Below are positions 1 through 6,641 of a DNA stretch of 28,289 nucleotides, one piece after another. Location: IMG/VR virus record IMGVR_UViG_3300012944_000345, positions 1 to 28,289 of that record; one strand, given 5' to 3'. This DNA comes from a virus. A program made the translations under genes and the position numbers. Within the stretch, counting starts at the first letter, position 1. Each line of letters starts with the position of its first letter. The notes below the pieces were generated by a model that ran no database searches, was not told where the DNA came from, and saw only the letters and a list, made by a program, of their open reading frames with translations.

Positions 1-169
1 GCCCTATAGCAGCGGCAAAATAAGCCGCATCCTCAAGCCACAAGTCACGGGACACGCCTGTCTTTCGCGCCGCGATGTGATGACAGTTATTGAGCCGCTC
101 GGTTAGCCATTGCCGGACAGCCTTTGACGATAGGCTGTCGATCTTTTGTGCGACTTTGGCGTGGCTCAT
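1..169 (-). CDS. Small hypothetical phage protein, 3' end outside the window
   Basis: An ATG at 169 opens a leftward frame with no stop before the window edge, so 56 residues are visible. The start overlaps the stop of the next gene (TGA at 168-166) in an ATGA coupling, the pattern used throughout this operon. The visible part is hydrophilic and probably helical, starting [13 protein letters not shown] and containing a [12 protein letters not shown] stretch. Such a stretch is familiar from small phage hypotheticals, but I cannot name a function. Codon use matches the neighbours. The frame is well supported by the coupling; the product is unknown. Confidence 0.6.
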   Translation of the reverse strand, partial: MSHAKVAQKIDSLSSKAVRQWLTERLNNCHHIAARKTGVSRDLWLEDAAYFAAAIG

Positions 170-501
170 GCCTTATCTCCCTTTGCCTGCTCGATCGCGA
201 TAAGAAGGGCGAGGGCGGGAGTGGCGCCATGGCCGCTGCTCCCTTGTTGATCCGTCAACACGTATGCGCGGTATTTTCCCGTCGTGATGTACGTACCTAT
301 TTCCCAAGACGCGCCATCTGGCACCAACGTCAGCGCCGCGTCGATGGATTCGGTGTAGCGTGGCGGCCGTTCCCAACTACCACCAGACTTTGCGACAAGT
401 CCCGTTCCTTTGTCGTGAAATTCATAGATGCCATTCGCAAGCGCGATCTCCGCATCAAGCGCGCGGCTTGGGCCGGGGGCAGATTGGAGGCGAAAAATCA
501 A
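166..501 (-). CDS. Phage ABA-sandwich-like small protein
   Basis: A protein of about 111 residues. The order [10 protein letters not shown] near the N-terminus, [19 protein letters not shown] in the middle and [15 protein letters not shown] at the end is what I know from the phage ABA sandwich domain family, which is common in alphaproteobacterial phages and prophages and has no established function. The start is uncertain: the first usable codon is TTG at 501, without a clear ribosome site. The family usually begins a few residues earlier, so an ATT at 507 or coupling to the methyltransferase stop at 507-509 is possible. Its own stop overlaps the next ATG (ATGA at 166-169). Confidence 0.7.
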   Translation of the reverse strand: MIFRLQSAPGPSRALDAEIALANGIYEFHDKGTGLVAKSGGSWERPPRYTESIDAALTLVPDGASWEIGTYITTGKYRAYVLTDQQGSSGHGATPALALLIAIEQAKGDKA

Positions 502-506
502 ATCAA

Positions 507-1139
507 TTACTTTGTCGCCTCGATGATCCAGTGCGAGATGTTCGCGCCGTTGTCGGTGTGGGTCATGGATTCCAATTTGATGCCCCGGAACATACCGAAA
601 GCCTCGTAGACCTCACCCTGGATAAGCCGGTGGAACGTCGCGCCCGCCAATTCCTCGCGCATCACGGGACTGTGGTCGGCGCAGGCCATGATCGATAGCA
701 GCTGGCCGCCGGACCTGAGCAGTGCCATGATTTCACGGATGGACTTCTCGAAGTAGTCCACGTGCTGGAGGCAGCAGACGTCGATGACGCCGTCATACGC
801 GCCGGGAACGAACCCGTACTCGATGAGGCCTGGAAGCGCGGCTGGATAGAACTTCACCGAGTGGTGCATGACATTGAAATGGTTGGCACGTCCGATCGCT
901 TCCGGCGATGCGTCGCAGGCGTCGACCAGGAACCCGTGGTTGCCTAACCATATAGCCTGCGCGCCGACGCCGCAGCCGACCTCTAGGAGACGAACCGAGC
1001 CCATCGCGTCCTTGACCTGCCCTCCCCACCGGCGCATCGCCCAGCGGGCCACGGCAGGCTCAGGGCACGTCCCCCACTGGACCTGCCGGTGGAGGTCGTC
1101 CCACTTCTCGATGCTCGTCTTGGCGGTTTCCTGTCGCAC
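507..1139 (-). CDS. Class I SAM-dependent methyltransferase
   Basis: A 210-residue protein with a Rossmann-type methyltransferase core. Motif I is LLEVGCGVGAQAIWLG, followed by DACDASPEAI (motif II) and YDGVIDVCCLQHV (motif IV region), as in small-molecule methyltransferases of the UbiE/Methyltransf_11/25 type. I chose GTG at 1139 because GAGAGGAG lies 7 bases upstream, directly after the stop of the preceding gene at 1153; the longer open frame back to 1343 has low-complexity non-coding character. It lies downstream of neuC in the sugar operon, so O- or N-methylation of the nonulosonic acid or of a surface sugar is plausible, but that is inferred from position only. A small metabolite is equally possible. 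Confidence 0.85.
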   Translation of the reverse strand: MRQETAKTSIEKWDDLHRQVQWGTCPEPAVARWAMRRWGGQVKDAMGSVRLLEVGCGVGAQAIWLGNHGFLVDACDASPEAIGRANHFNVMHHSVKFYPAALPGLIEYGFVPGAYDGVIDVCCLQHVDYFEKSIREIMALLRSGGQLLSIMACADHSPVMREELAGATFHRLIQGEVYEAFGMFRGIKLESMTHTDNGANISHWIIEATK

Positions 1140-1152
1140 GTGACAACTCCTC

Positions 1153-1803
1153 TCAATAGCAGGGGATTGGACCGCGCGGGGACGGGCACAGCGGCCTGGG
1201 CCTGCCACCATTCCGGTGGAACTGGTCGACGCAATACTGCCCCTGACAGTCCATGTCGTGCTCCCGTATCTGTCCCTCCGGGTATACCGGGCCGGGAGGA
1301 TGCGCCCGCGTCGGCTGCCCTCCCCCATGCCATTGCCACTCATATCCGTCCCAGAAGTAGCCGCGCTGCTGGGCGCGTGCCCCGTCCTGTGCCAAGAGGA
1401 GAACTACGATCGCCATCGCCAGGCAAAACGCCCGCCCCAGGTAGGCCGAGAGGATGTATCCTTCTGGCTCGTTGTCCCAGAGGTTGCCGGGGGCGAACAG
1501 GAGTGCGTCTCCGTAAACCCTGCAGCCATCCTCGTTGTTGCGTTTCACCTTCCAGGCCAGCAGGCAACCCTCGGTCGCCGTCACGCTGAGGCCCATCTTG
1601 TCGTCGAGGCGCGCGACCTCCCACTTTGGGGGTGAGGTGGCGTCTTCCGGCTTCCTGGCATCCTCGCATCGTACCTCGAGGAGGTTCTCGCGAACGCCAG
1701 GGTTCCCCTTCTCGATGATGGCGATAGGTTGAAGCCACGGTTCGAACCGCTTGCCGCTGATCCCGTGGCGGGGAAAATACGTTTGCATGATGAGCGTGGT
1801 CAT
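1153..1803 (-). CDS. Hypothetical protein with an internal signal-peptide-like segment
   Basis: A 216-residue frame whose ATG overlaps the neuC stop (ATGA at 1800-1803). Residues 1-115 are soluble and unrecognised. Residues 124-141 (AFCLAMAIVVLLLAQDGARA) read like a signal peptide with an ARA cleavage site, followed by a Trp/Tyr/Gly/Pro-rich tail with several Cys. The tail resembles the secreted mini-protein at 3225-3497 in style. Either this is one protein with a single internal membrane anchor, or two genes fused in frame with a second start at Met130 (position 1416). I see no strong ribosome site at Met130, so the single long frame is the default. Confidence 0.6.
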   Translation of the reverse strand: MTTLIMQTYFPRHGISGKRFEPWLQPIAIIEKGNPGVRENLLEVRCEDARKPEDATSPPKWEVARLDDKMGLSVTATEGCLLAWKVKRNNEDGCRVYGDALLFAPGNLWDNEPEGYILSAYLGRAFCLAMAIVVLLLAQDGARAQQRGYFWDGYEWQWHGGGQPTRAHPPGPVYPEGQIREHDMDCQGQYCVDQFHRNGGRPRPLCPSPRGPIPCY

Positions 1804-2978
1804 AAAATTATTCCTTGAGCGATGGCATCCATCGTTCGCTTGAACTCGTCACGCAATGGTTCGACGGAACCGGAAAGACACCATTGATGGAACTTCTTCC
1901 GCAGCAGCGCGCGCGGGTCCTCAATCCCGCCTATCACCTTGGCGATGCGCTCGGCGGCGTGGCCGTCCCCGTAGGGATTGCTGGTCCCGCCATATTCACG
2001 CGAGCCGAATCGTTTCCCGATCATTGCCTCAATATGCTCGCCAATATACGCGGGATCAGTCGAGTTGCCGCATTGGGACGCGACGCCGCCAAGCGGGCGA
2101 CCTTTCTGGCGGTCTCCCAGGTTGACCACTGGCGTTCCGAAACACGGTGCCTCGTAGAACCCCGCCGACGAGTTCCCGACCAGCACGTCGCACCACCGCA
2201 GCAGGGAGTAGAACACCTGCGGCTCGACGTTGTCGTGATAGACGGTGTCGGGGCGGTTCTGGGCGAGGCGCTGCCATTCCCGGCGGATGAGGTCGCCCCC
2301 GGCGTCGGCGTTCGGCCCCAGCAGCACCAATGCCTCCGTCCTGCGCGCCAGGGCCACGCTGAGAGCCTCTAGCTCGGAGGCTGTGTCACCCAGGGTGTTG
2401 CTATGAAACAGCACCAGGAGGCTTCTCTGGGGCACTGTGAGCATATAATCGTTGGCCAACCCAATCGTGACGAAAATTCCTGCCCGAGTCATGGTCGGCG
2501 TCGCCATCACCATGTCGATCCCCGGGCACCCGGTGACGTGGACACGGTCCGGCTCCTCGCCCATCTGGACGATCCGATCGGCCGAGTCCTGATTGCTGGG
2601 AAAGTGCAGATGCGACAGTTTTGTGATCGCATGCCTGAAACTATCGTCTTGTGATCCCTCGGTGAGGTCGCCGCCGCCGACGTGGGCTATAGGGACACCC
2701 GTAATGTTGGCGGCCATGGCGGCACCGAGAATTTCATGGCGGTCGCCGTGCAGCACAACGAGGTCTGGCCGACCGTGGCGATGAAGTTTATGAATGCTGG
2801 AAGCCACAACCTCGATGCTGTCCGCCACAATCCCCGTAGCGTCGTCGGCGTTCATAGCGGGTCGGCCAGATACCGCCGTGACCCAGCGCACATCATGGTT
2901 CTCCGCAAGCAGGGCGCGGTTGACCATCTCCAGTGCGTTCCGGTCGGACCGGCTACCGGAGATGAGGACGATCTTCAT
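1800..2978 (-). CDS. neuC: NeuC-like UDP-GlcNAc-type 2-epimerase (hydrolysing)
   Basis: A 392-residue protein of the UDP-N-acetylglucosamine 2-epimerase superfamily, NeuC/LegG branch. These enzymes invert C2 of a nucleotide-linked HexNAc and release the nucleotide, giving ManNAc or 2,4-diacetamido-trideoxymannose for nonulosonic acid synthesis. Visible signatures are HGDRHE (77-82), GGGDLTEG (101-108), the DDSFRHAITKLSHLHF run (111-126), VGNSSAG (267-273) and NLGDRQKGR (286-294). The usual HPxT near residue 192 is HSNT here. Length is normal for the family. The ATG at 2978 overlaps the preceding stop. With an aminotransferase in the same operon, the LegG-type reaction is more likely than plain ManNAc formation. 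Confidence 0.93.
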   Translation of the reverse strand: MKIVLISGSRSDRNALEMVNRALLAENHDVRWVTAVSGRPAMNADDATGIVADSIEVVASSIHKLHRHGRPDLVVLHGDRHEILGAAMAANITGVPIAHVGGGDLTEGSQDDSFRHAITKLSHLHFPSNQDSADRIVQMGEEPDRVHVTGCPGIDMVMATPTMTRAGIFVTIGLANDYMLTVPQRSLLVLFHSNTLGDTASELEALSVALARRTEALVLLGPNADAGGDLIRREWQRLAQNRPDTVYHDNVEPQVFYSLLRWCDVLVGNSSAGFYEAPCFGTPVVNLGDRQKGRPLGGVASQCGNSTDPAYIGEHIEAMIGKRFGSREYGGTSNPYGDGHAAERIAKVIGGIEDPRALLRKKFHQWCLSGSVEPLRDEFKRTMDAIAQGIIL

Positions 2979-3214
2979 TCTGTTCTCCCTCTCAGTCCTG
3001 GCTGCGTGACCCTGACGAAGCCGCTGCCGACGCCGTCCTTGATGGTTACACTCTCCATCTGAACGGTGATGCGCTCCAGCGCGTCGGCGATGCGGTGGAC
3101 ATCGCCCAGGAACTGCTCCAGAAGACCGAACCCGGCCAAGGTGAAGACGCCCTCAACAGTGGTCTTCTGATCTTCACGCGCCATGGAGCGCAGCGTCTCA
3201 AAGATTTCCTTCAT
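2975..3214 (-). CDS. Small hypothetical protein
   Basis: A 79-residue protein, MKEIFETLRSM onward, with a helical N-terminal half and a C-terminal stretch of alternating Val/Thr (ITVQMESVTIKDGVGSGF). The start at 3214 has AAGGGA about 7 bases upstream, immediately after the stop of the 3225-3497 gene; an upstream ATG at 3247 would lie inside that gene. Its TGA overlaps the ATG of neuC. No family recognised. It may be a structural or regulatory mini-protein of the phage, but position alone does not tell. Confidence 0.6.
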   Translation of the reverse strand: MKEIFETLRSMAREDQKTTVEGVFTLAGFGLLEQFLGDVHRIADALERITVQMESVTIKDGVGSGFVRVTQPGLRGRTE

Positions 3215-3224
3215 CGGTGTTCCC

Positions 3225-3497
3225 TTAATTGCATTCCGGGCAGACATAGATCGTGACCCAGCCGACGCCCGGCCGGAATACTTGGCGGCGAATCATGGGC
3301 CGCCCGCAGTTCGGGCACGGCATCGCCACCGGCGGAGGGCGCGGCGGGTTGGCCGCGTAGTAGCCGGGCGGTGGTCCGTAGTACGGCCGCGGCATGCACG
3401 GGTATTGCCCGTAAGGGCCGCATTGCGCCTCAGCGCACGTCGTGGCAGCTAGCAGCAGCAGGAGTGCGGCATGAAACTTCATCGCCGCGTCGATCAT
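3225..3497 (-). CDS. Secreted mini-protein with zinc-ribbon C-terminus
   Basis: A 90-residue protein. Its ATG at 3497 overlaps the preceding TGA. Met6 starts a classic signal peptide (MKFHAALLLLLAATTCAEA, cleavage after AEA). A Tyr/Pro-rich linker (PYYGPPPGYYAANPPRPPP) and a CPNCG...CPEC pair follow, reading as a small zinc ribbon. Export together with a metal ribbon is unusual. It could sit in the periplasm or on the cell surface and be part of lysis or envelope modification. No specific family was recognised. Met6 may be the true initiator of the exported form, but the overlap favours Met1. Confidence 0.65.
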   Translation of the reverse strand: MIDAAMKFHAALLLLLAATTCAEAQCGPYGQYPCMPRPYYGPPPGYYAANPPRPPPVAMPCPNCGRPMIRRQVFRPGVGWVTIYVCPECN

Positions 3498-3703
3498 GTG
3501 TTGAAGCTCGATGCTGTCGAACTAACATTGCCGCCCTGCGGTATCGGTCCGGGTGGTATCGGCAGCGACGTCCGCGTTGGCTGCGACGGCGCGTTCAGAT
3601 GGTTGTTCGACCCGTACGGCTTAGGCAGCTCCGGCCGGATCGTCCCGGACGATTGAGCCCGCAGCCACTTGGGGATGATCCTTGATATCCAACCCATGTT
3701 CAT
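3494..3703 (-). CDS. Small Pro/Ser-rich hypothetical protein
   Basis: A 69-residue protein rich in Pro, Ser, Thr and Asn (LPIPPGPIPQGG), with a short basic amphipathic N-terminus (WISRIIPKWLR). Two starts are possible. ATG at 3703 overlaps the preceding TGA; ATG at 3697 sits 7 bases after GAGAGGAG and has the better ribosome-site spacing. Its own stop overlaps the next gene in ATGA. Function unknown; the composition suggests a disordered linker-like protein. Confidence 0.5.
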   Translation of the reverse strand: MNMGWISRIIPKWLRAQSSGTIRPELPKPYGSNNHLNAPSQPTRTSLPIPPGPIPQGGNVSSTASSFNT

Positions 3704-3984
3704 TCTCCTCTCAGTGTTCTCCTCGGACTTCCAAAATTAGAAGCTAATTTCCTGACGTAGCTTTCGAACGAGTCCTGTGGCTCCCGACGAACGAAGTACT
3801 TGTCAAGGTACCCATGAACTTGATCATAGTGACCAGTCGTGCGCAGAAGACGAGAAACCTCGTCATGGGCCTGGACACTCGTTTCAAACGGTCCAGCTTT
3901 GAGCAAATGGTGCGGATACTCAGGAACGATCGTGGTGTCCCTGTAGACGTACCAACCTGGTGCCGTCGGGATTGGATCGGTCAT
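3700..3984 (-). CDS. Hypothetical protein
   Basis: A 94-residue protein starting MTDPIPTAPGWYVYRD. The ATG at 3984 has GAGGAG 7-8 bases upstream, so I prefer it over the earlier ATG at 4044. The N-terminal APGWYVYRD pattern suggests a small beta-rich fold; the rest is charged and helical. It overlaps the end of the 3920-4255 gene by 65 bases in another frame, more than the usual 4-base coupling here. Either the overlap is real or the upstream gene's tail is non-functional. No family recognised. Confidence 0.55.
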   Translation of the reverse strand: MTDPIPTAPGWYVYRDTTIVPEYPHHLLKAGPFETSVQAHDEVSRLLRTTGHYDQVHGYLDKYFVRREPQDSFESYVRKLASNFGSPRRTLRGE

Positions 3985-4255
3985 CTGCGGTCTCCTCGTC
4001 TCCGTGGATGACCCTAGCAACGGAACGGGAGTCGGCGTCAACACCGGACGGAGGCCGGATGCTCATCTGCTCGCGGTACGAGACGATGATCTCTGCAAGT
4101 TCGAAACTGACAGCTTTGCGGATCAGCGTCTCATCATACGTCCCATCCGCAACAGTCGTCCGGATAGCTACATGAATTTCTGCCAAGAACTTTTGTATCT
4201 TGTCCAACTCGACCAAGAGCAGGCCCAACTTCTCGTCTAATTCCTTAGTAGTCAT
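3920..4255 (-). CDS. Hypothetical helical protein
   Basis: A 111-residue protein starting MTTKELDEKLGLLLVELDKI, with a strong AGGAGG ribosome site 5-6 bases before the ATG at 4255. Residues 1-75 are heptad-like and probably coiled coil. The last 30 residues are of low quality and overlap the next gene, so the functional part may end before about 3985. The sequence around its start (CCAGGAGGTTCGCATGA) closely resembles that of the next gene upstream at 4487. Unknown function. Confidence 0.5.
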   Translation of the reverse strand: MTTKELDEKLGLLLVELDKIQKFLAEIHVAIRTTVADGTYDETLIRKAVSFELAEIIVSYREQMSIRPPSGVDADSRSVARVIHGDEETADDRSNPDGTRLVRLQGHHDRS

Positions 4256-4274
4256 GCGAACCTCCTGGCCGACT

Positions 4275-4487
4275 CTATCCCCAGAGAACGTCGCCGTGAT
4301 AATGAGCGTTGAACCTACCGCTCTTCCAGCCGCGCCAAATGTCCGCCAATTCGTGGACGTATTGCTTGTCCTGCTCCGGAACACGTGCAACGGCGCTCTG
4401 AAAACTCTCCCCGTCCTTGCAAGCCTTCTGCATCATCATGACCGTGTCCCACGACGCGTCTGTGGCCACCCTGCCGTTCTTGCTCAT
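4275..4487 (-). CDS. Small hypothetical protein
   Basis: A 70-residue protein, MSKNGRVATDASWDTVMMMQ onward, ending in WKSGRFNAHYHGDVLWG. The ATG at 4487 overlaps the stop of the aminotransferase (ATGA at 4484-4487) and follows an AGGAAG ribosome site. A much longer open frame on the same strand reaches 5042, but it runs antiphase through the aminotransferase and is non-coding there. No family recognised; it is likely translated by coupling to the aminotransferase. Confidence 0.6.
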   Translation of the reverse strand: MSKNGRVATDASWDTVMMMQKACKDGESFQSAVARVPEQDKQYVHELADIWRGWKSGRFNAHYHGDVLWG

Positions 4488-5614
4488 GCGAACTTCCTGG
4501 CTAATTCTATACTTGCGGGAAGACACACCGCCCGGCTGAACACCTCGTCCGCCACCGGGAACGTACCACCGCCGTCCTGATACATCTTCAGCCGGTGCAT
4601 CGGCGTGAACACCGCGCGCGCCATTACCCCGCAATCGTGCAGCGCCGTCAACACCGCGTCGCGCTCCCCGGAAGGCACCAGGATCGTCGGCATCCAGAAG
4701 TTCGAGAACGTGCCGAAAGGCTCTTCGTGAAACGTCACGCCGTCCATGCCGTTGATCGCCGTTTTGTAGGCCATCGCCAGACCGCGCTTGGCCTTCACCA
4801 GGACGTCCAGTCGCTTGACCTGCTCGCTGCACAACGCCGCCGAAAGCATCGGCATGCGGTGGTTCCAGCCGATCGCGTCGTGCTCCACCAGCCACGGGTG
4901 CGCGACCCTGGCGGTGGTGGCGAGGTGCTGCGCCATGGCCCCTAGCTCGTCGTCGTTCGTCAGCAGCGCGCCTCCGCCGCCGGACGTGACCACTTTGTTG
5001 AGGTTGAAACTGACGACGGAGACGGTGCCCCAGGAACCGCATGGTCTGCTGGTCGGACGATTTGGATCATTGAGGATCGCCGACCCGATCGCTTCTGCCG
5101 CGTCCTCGATAACCGGAACGCCATAAGCGTCGGCAATGCTCAACAGCGCTGGCATGCTGCACGGATGACCGAGCAGGTGAACGGCGATGACTGCAGCCGG
5201 CTTGAAGACTCCGGTGTTGCTGAATAAGCATTTCAAGATATCGATCGGATCTGGTCCGTAGTCCCTTCCATATGCGTCGACGAAGACCGGCGTCGCCCCG
5301 ATCCTGACGACGGCGTTCGCCGCGGCCACGAACGAGAGCGTCGGCAGCAGCACGTTATCGCCACGCTTCACCCCGACCAGGTGCAGCGCCAACTCCAGCG
5401 CGACGCTACCACTGGACACGGCGACCGCATGCTTGACTTGCATCCGTTCCTTGAGCCGTTCCTGGAGCAGGTTGACGTAGTGGTAGGAGTCGAGACGCCG
5501 GGCTTGGTCCGCTATCGCCAGCACGTCCTCGTCGGTGACGACCGGCCGGTGGTGGCTGGCTGGTCCTTCCGTGACTAATAAGACCGCGTCCACCACCGCC
5601 TGGACGCTGAACAA
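4484..5614 (-). CDS. LegC-like DegT/DnrJ/EryC1/StrS sugar aminotransferase (PLP)
   Basis: A 376-residue PLP-dependent nucleotide-sugar aminotransferase. Visible features are an N-terminal VTEGPASHHRP (LegC-like proteins have TEGP...H.P here), SSGSVALELAL (68-78), the cofactor-binding EDAAEAIGS with Asp171, and the Schiff-base lysine Lys207 in FNLNKVVTSGGGG. The reaction transfers an amino group to a 4-keto sugar nucleotide, the step that makes legionaminic/bacillosamine-type sugars. Start is TTG at 5614, six bases after AGGAGG. Its presence beside neuA/B/C points to a 5,7-diamino nonulosonic acid rather than plain sialic acid. The exact substrate (UDP- or GDP-linked) cannot be read from the sequence. 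Confidence 0.9.
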   Translation of the reverse strand: MFSVQAVVDAVLLVTEGPASHHRPVVTDEDVLAIADQARRLDSYHYVNLLQERLKERMQVKHAVAVSSGSVALELALHLVGVKRGDNVLLPTLSFVAAANAVVRIGATPVFVDAYGRDYGPDPIDILKCLFSNTGVFKPAAVIAVHLLGHPCSMPALLSIADAYGVPVIEDAAEAIGSAILNDPNRPTSRPCGSWGTVSVVSFNLNKVVTSGGGGALLTNDDELGAMAQHLATTARVAHPWLVEHDAIGWNHRMPMLSAALCSEQVKRLDVLVKAKRGLAMAYKTAINGMDGVTFHEEPFGTFSNFWMPTILVPSGERDAVLTALHDCGVMARAVFTPMHRLKMYQDGGGTFPVADEVFSRAVCLPASIELARKFA

Positions 5615-5623
5615 TTTTGCCTC

Positions 5624-5734
5624 CTATCCCAGCCAATCCCTGACGTGAGCCGGGACATCATAGAGTACGGGAAAATGCTCATGAGCATACAAACAAAATG
5701 ATGTGGTCGCTGAGACCAGCAAGGTGATGAACAC
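5624..5734 (-). CDS. Possible 36-residue exported or membrane peptide
   Basis: A GTG at 5734 opens a frame of 36 codons (start VFITLLVSATTSFCLYAHEH) ending in TAG inside the ribosome site of the aminotransferase gene. The N-terminal 18 residues are hydrophobic. No convincing Shine-Dalgarno lies in front of the GTG, so translation is doubtful. It sits in an AT-richer 210-base stretch between neuA and the aminotransferase. Confidence 0.25.
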   Translation of the reverse strand: MFITLLVSATTSFCLYAHEHFPVLYDVPAHVRDWLG

Positions 5735-5738
5735 CCTA

Positions 5739-5834
5739 TTAAAACACCGTTGGCGGCCAGCCTAATGGCTGCTCTGATTTTGTCCTTTTGAGAGAAATCG
5801 CAGTTAGAATAATAGGGATCAATACGTACATCAT
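5739..5834 (-). CDS. Small single-span membrane peptide
   Basis: A 31-codon frame whose ATG at 5834 overlaps the neuA stop (ATGA), the standard coupling of this operon. The peptide begins MMYVLIPIILTAISLKR, one hydrophobic segment followed by a positive cluster, and ends in WPPTVF. It is too short for family recognition. Coupling and hydrophobic composition are the only support. It might be a membrane tether or a lysis-related peptide. Confidence 0.4.
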   Translation of the reverse strand: MMYVLIPIILTAISLKRTKSEQPLGWPPTVF

Positions 5835-6514
5835 GCTGGTGCCGTCGCTTTTTTGGTAATCGCCCCCGGGTCGAACCTCCCCTCGTCGTCCAGCATCGCC
5901 CTGGCCGCCTCGAAGTCCGCGTGCGTGTCGATGTCGAGCGAGCGCTCCGGCGGCATGACGTAGGCGTAGGCGTGCGGGTCGTACCAGTCGCCATTCTCCA
6001 GCAGGTGGTCCCACTTGACGAGGTAGATCGCCCCGTTCGGCGTGTAGACCGTGCCCCTCTCGCCGGCGCTCCGCATCCTGTTGGCGTGACCGAGCGTGAA
6101 CAGGGTGTCCGACTTCGGGAACTCAGTGACGGAGATGACCGAGTCCGCACCCGTGTCGACCATCACCTTCTGCGCCACGATAACGTCACGTTCGTCGCGG
6201 AACGGAGACGTCGGCTGGAGGAGCAGCACGGCGTTGTAGGGACTGTCCTCCGCGTTCCTGGCGGCATGGATGACGACGCTGACGTGGTCGGCATCGCCGC
6301 ACAGCTCAGGCGGACGCATGATGACCTTGCAGCCGTGCTGCTTGGCCACGCCGGCGATGAACTCGCTGTCGGTGCTCAGGACCACATGGTGGCACGTCGC
6401 CAGCCCGACCTCGATCGACCACGCGATGAGCGGCTTCCCGCCGAGCATGGCGGTGTTTTTGTTCGGAAGTCGTTTACTTCCGCCACGGGCGGTGATCACT
6501 CCCAAGACTTTCAT
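5831..6514 (-). CDS. neuA: NeuA-like CMP-nonulosonic acid synthetase
   Basis: A 227-residue cytidylyltransferase that activates a nonulosonic acid with CTP to the CMP-sugar. Signatures are the nucleotide-binding ARGGSKRLPNKN (9-20), STDSE (47-51), QPTSPFRD (100-107), NGAIYL (160-165) and DIDTHADFEAA (194-204). Length fits the single-domain NeuA/LegF/PseF group. The start at 6514 matches the family N-terminus (MKVLGVITARGGS) and has a weak AAAGAG site. An in-frame TTG at 6619 with a much better AGGAG site would add a Pro-rich 35-residue extension; see the hairpin at 6607-6633. Downstream it is coupled to the small membrane peptide at 5739-5834. Confidence 0.92.
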   Translation of the reverse strand: MKVLGVITARGGSKRLPNKNTAMLGGKPLIAWSIEVGLATCHHVVLSTDSEFIAGVAKQHGCKVIMRPPELCGDADHVSVVIHAARNAEDSPYNAVLLLQPTSPFRDERDVIVAQKVMVDTGADSVISVTEFPKSDTLFTLGHANRMRSAGERGTVYTPNGAIYLVKWDHLLENGDWYDPHAYAYVMPPERSLDIDTHADFEAARAMLDDEGRFDPGAITKKATAPA

Positions 6515-6530
6515 CTTCGGTCTCTTTCTG

Positions 6531-6641
6531 CTATATTCCGTAGCGGCATGGTATGGTCCGGTCGGGAATGGTCGGGCAAGGTGAGGTGCGGTTAGGCTTG
6601 GTGCGGGGGAGGAGAGCAATCAGTTCTCCTCCCATTTTCAT
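6531..6641 (-). CDS. Possible 36-residue leader ORF over the pentanucleotide repeat
   Basis: An ATG at 6641 overlaps the neuB stop (ATGA) and opens a 36-codon frame (MKMGGELIALLPRTKPNRTS...) ending in TAG just before the neuA ribosome site. The 5-base period of the underlying repeat gives a 5-residue Pro/Arg/Thr pattern in this frame and keeps all frames open, so openness is weak evidence for coding. It could be a leader peptide controlling neuA translation. Confidence 0.3.
   Translation of the reverse strand: MKMGGELIALLPRTKPNRTSPCPTIPDRTIPCRYGI
6543..6607. repeat. Degenerate pentanucleotide repeat, 13 units of NNGGN
   Basis: On the plus strand a GG dinucleotide occurs every five bases from 6545 to 6606 without a miss: 13 consecutive units such as gcggc, atggt, ccggt, aaggt, gaggt and ttggt. 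In the transcribed leftward strand this is a C-rich, G-poor stretch (consensus NNACC) between neuB and neuA. The units are not identical, so this is an old or selected periodicity rather than a fresh slipped-strand repeat. Confidence 0.85.
6607..6633 (-). promoter_or_regulatory. Hairpin sequestering a ribosome site ahead of neuA
   Basis: A perfect 9-base-pair stem (GGGAGGAGA with TCTCCTCCC) closes a 9-base loop. Read leftward, the left arm is a strong AGGAG ribosome site placed six bases before an in-frame TTG (6619-6617) in the loop. The hairpin could therefore hide or present that start. There is no U-run after it on the leftward strand. On the plus strand ATTTT follows, so a weak rightward terminator is the alternative. 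Confidence 0.55.

Noticed and set aside
4255-4505. CCAGGAGGTTCGC-like start regions shared by two neighbouring genes (and a similar one near 11131)
   Set aside because: Probably ribosome sites converging on the same consensus next to similar codons; too short to call a repeat element.
4275-5042. 255-codon leftward frame overlapping the aminotransferase
   Set aside because: Only its last 70 codons (from 4487) look real; the rest is the aminotransferase read in another frame.
5575-6150. 191-codon leftward Arg/Ser/Thr-rich frame
   Set aside because: Alternate-frame reading of neuA and the adjoining gap; NeuA motifs lie in the other frame.
6543-6607. CRISPR-like or phase-variation repeat
   Set aside because: Units are five bases, non-identical and without spacers, so neither a CRISPR array nor a perfect slippage tract.
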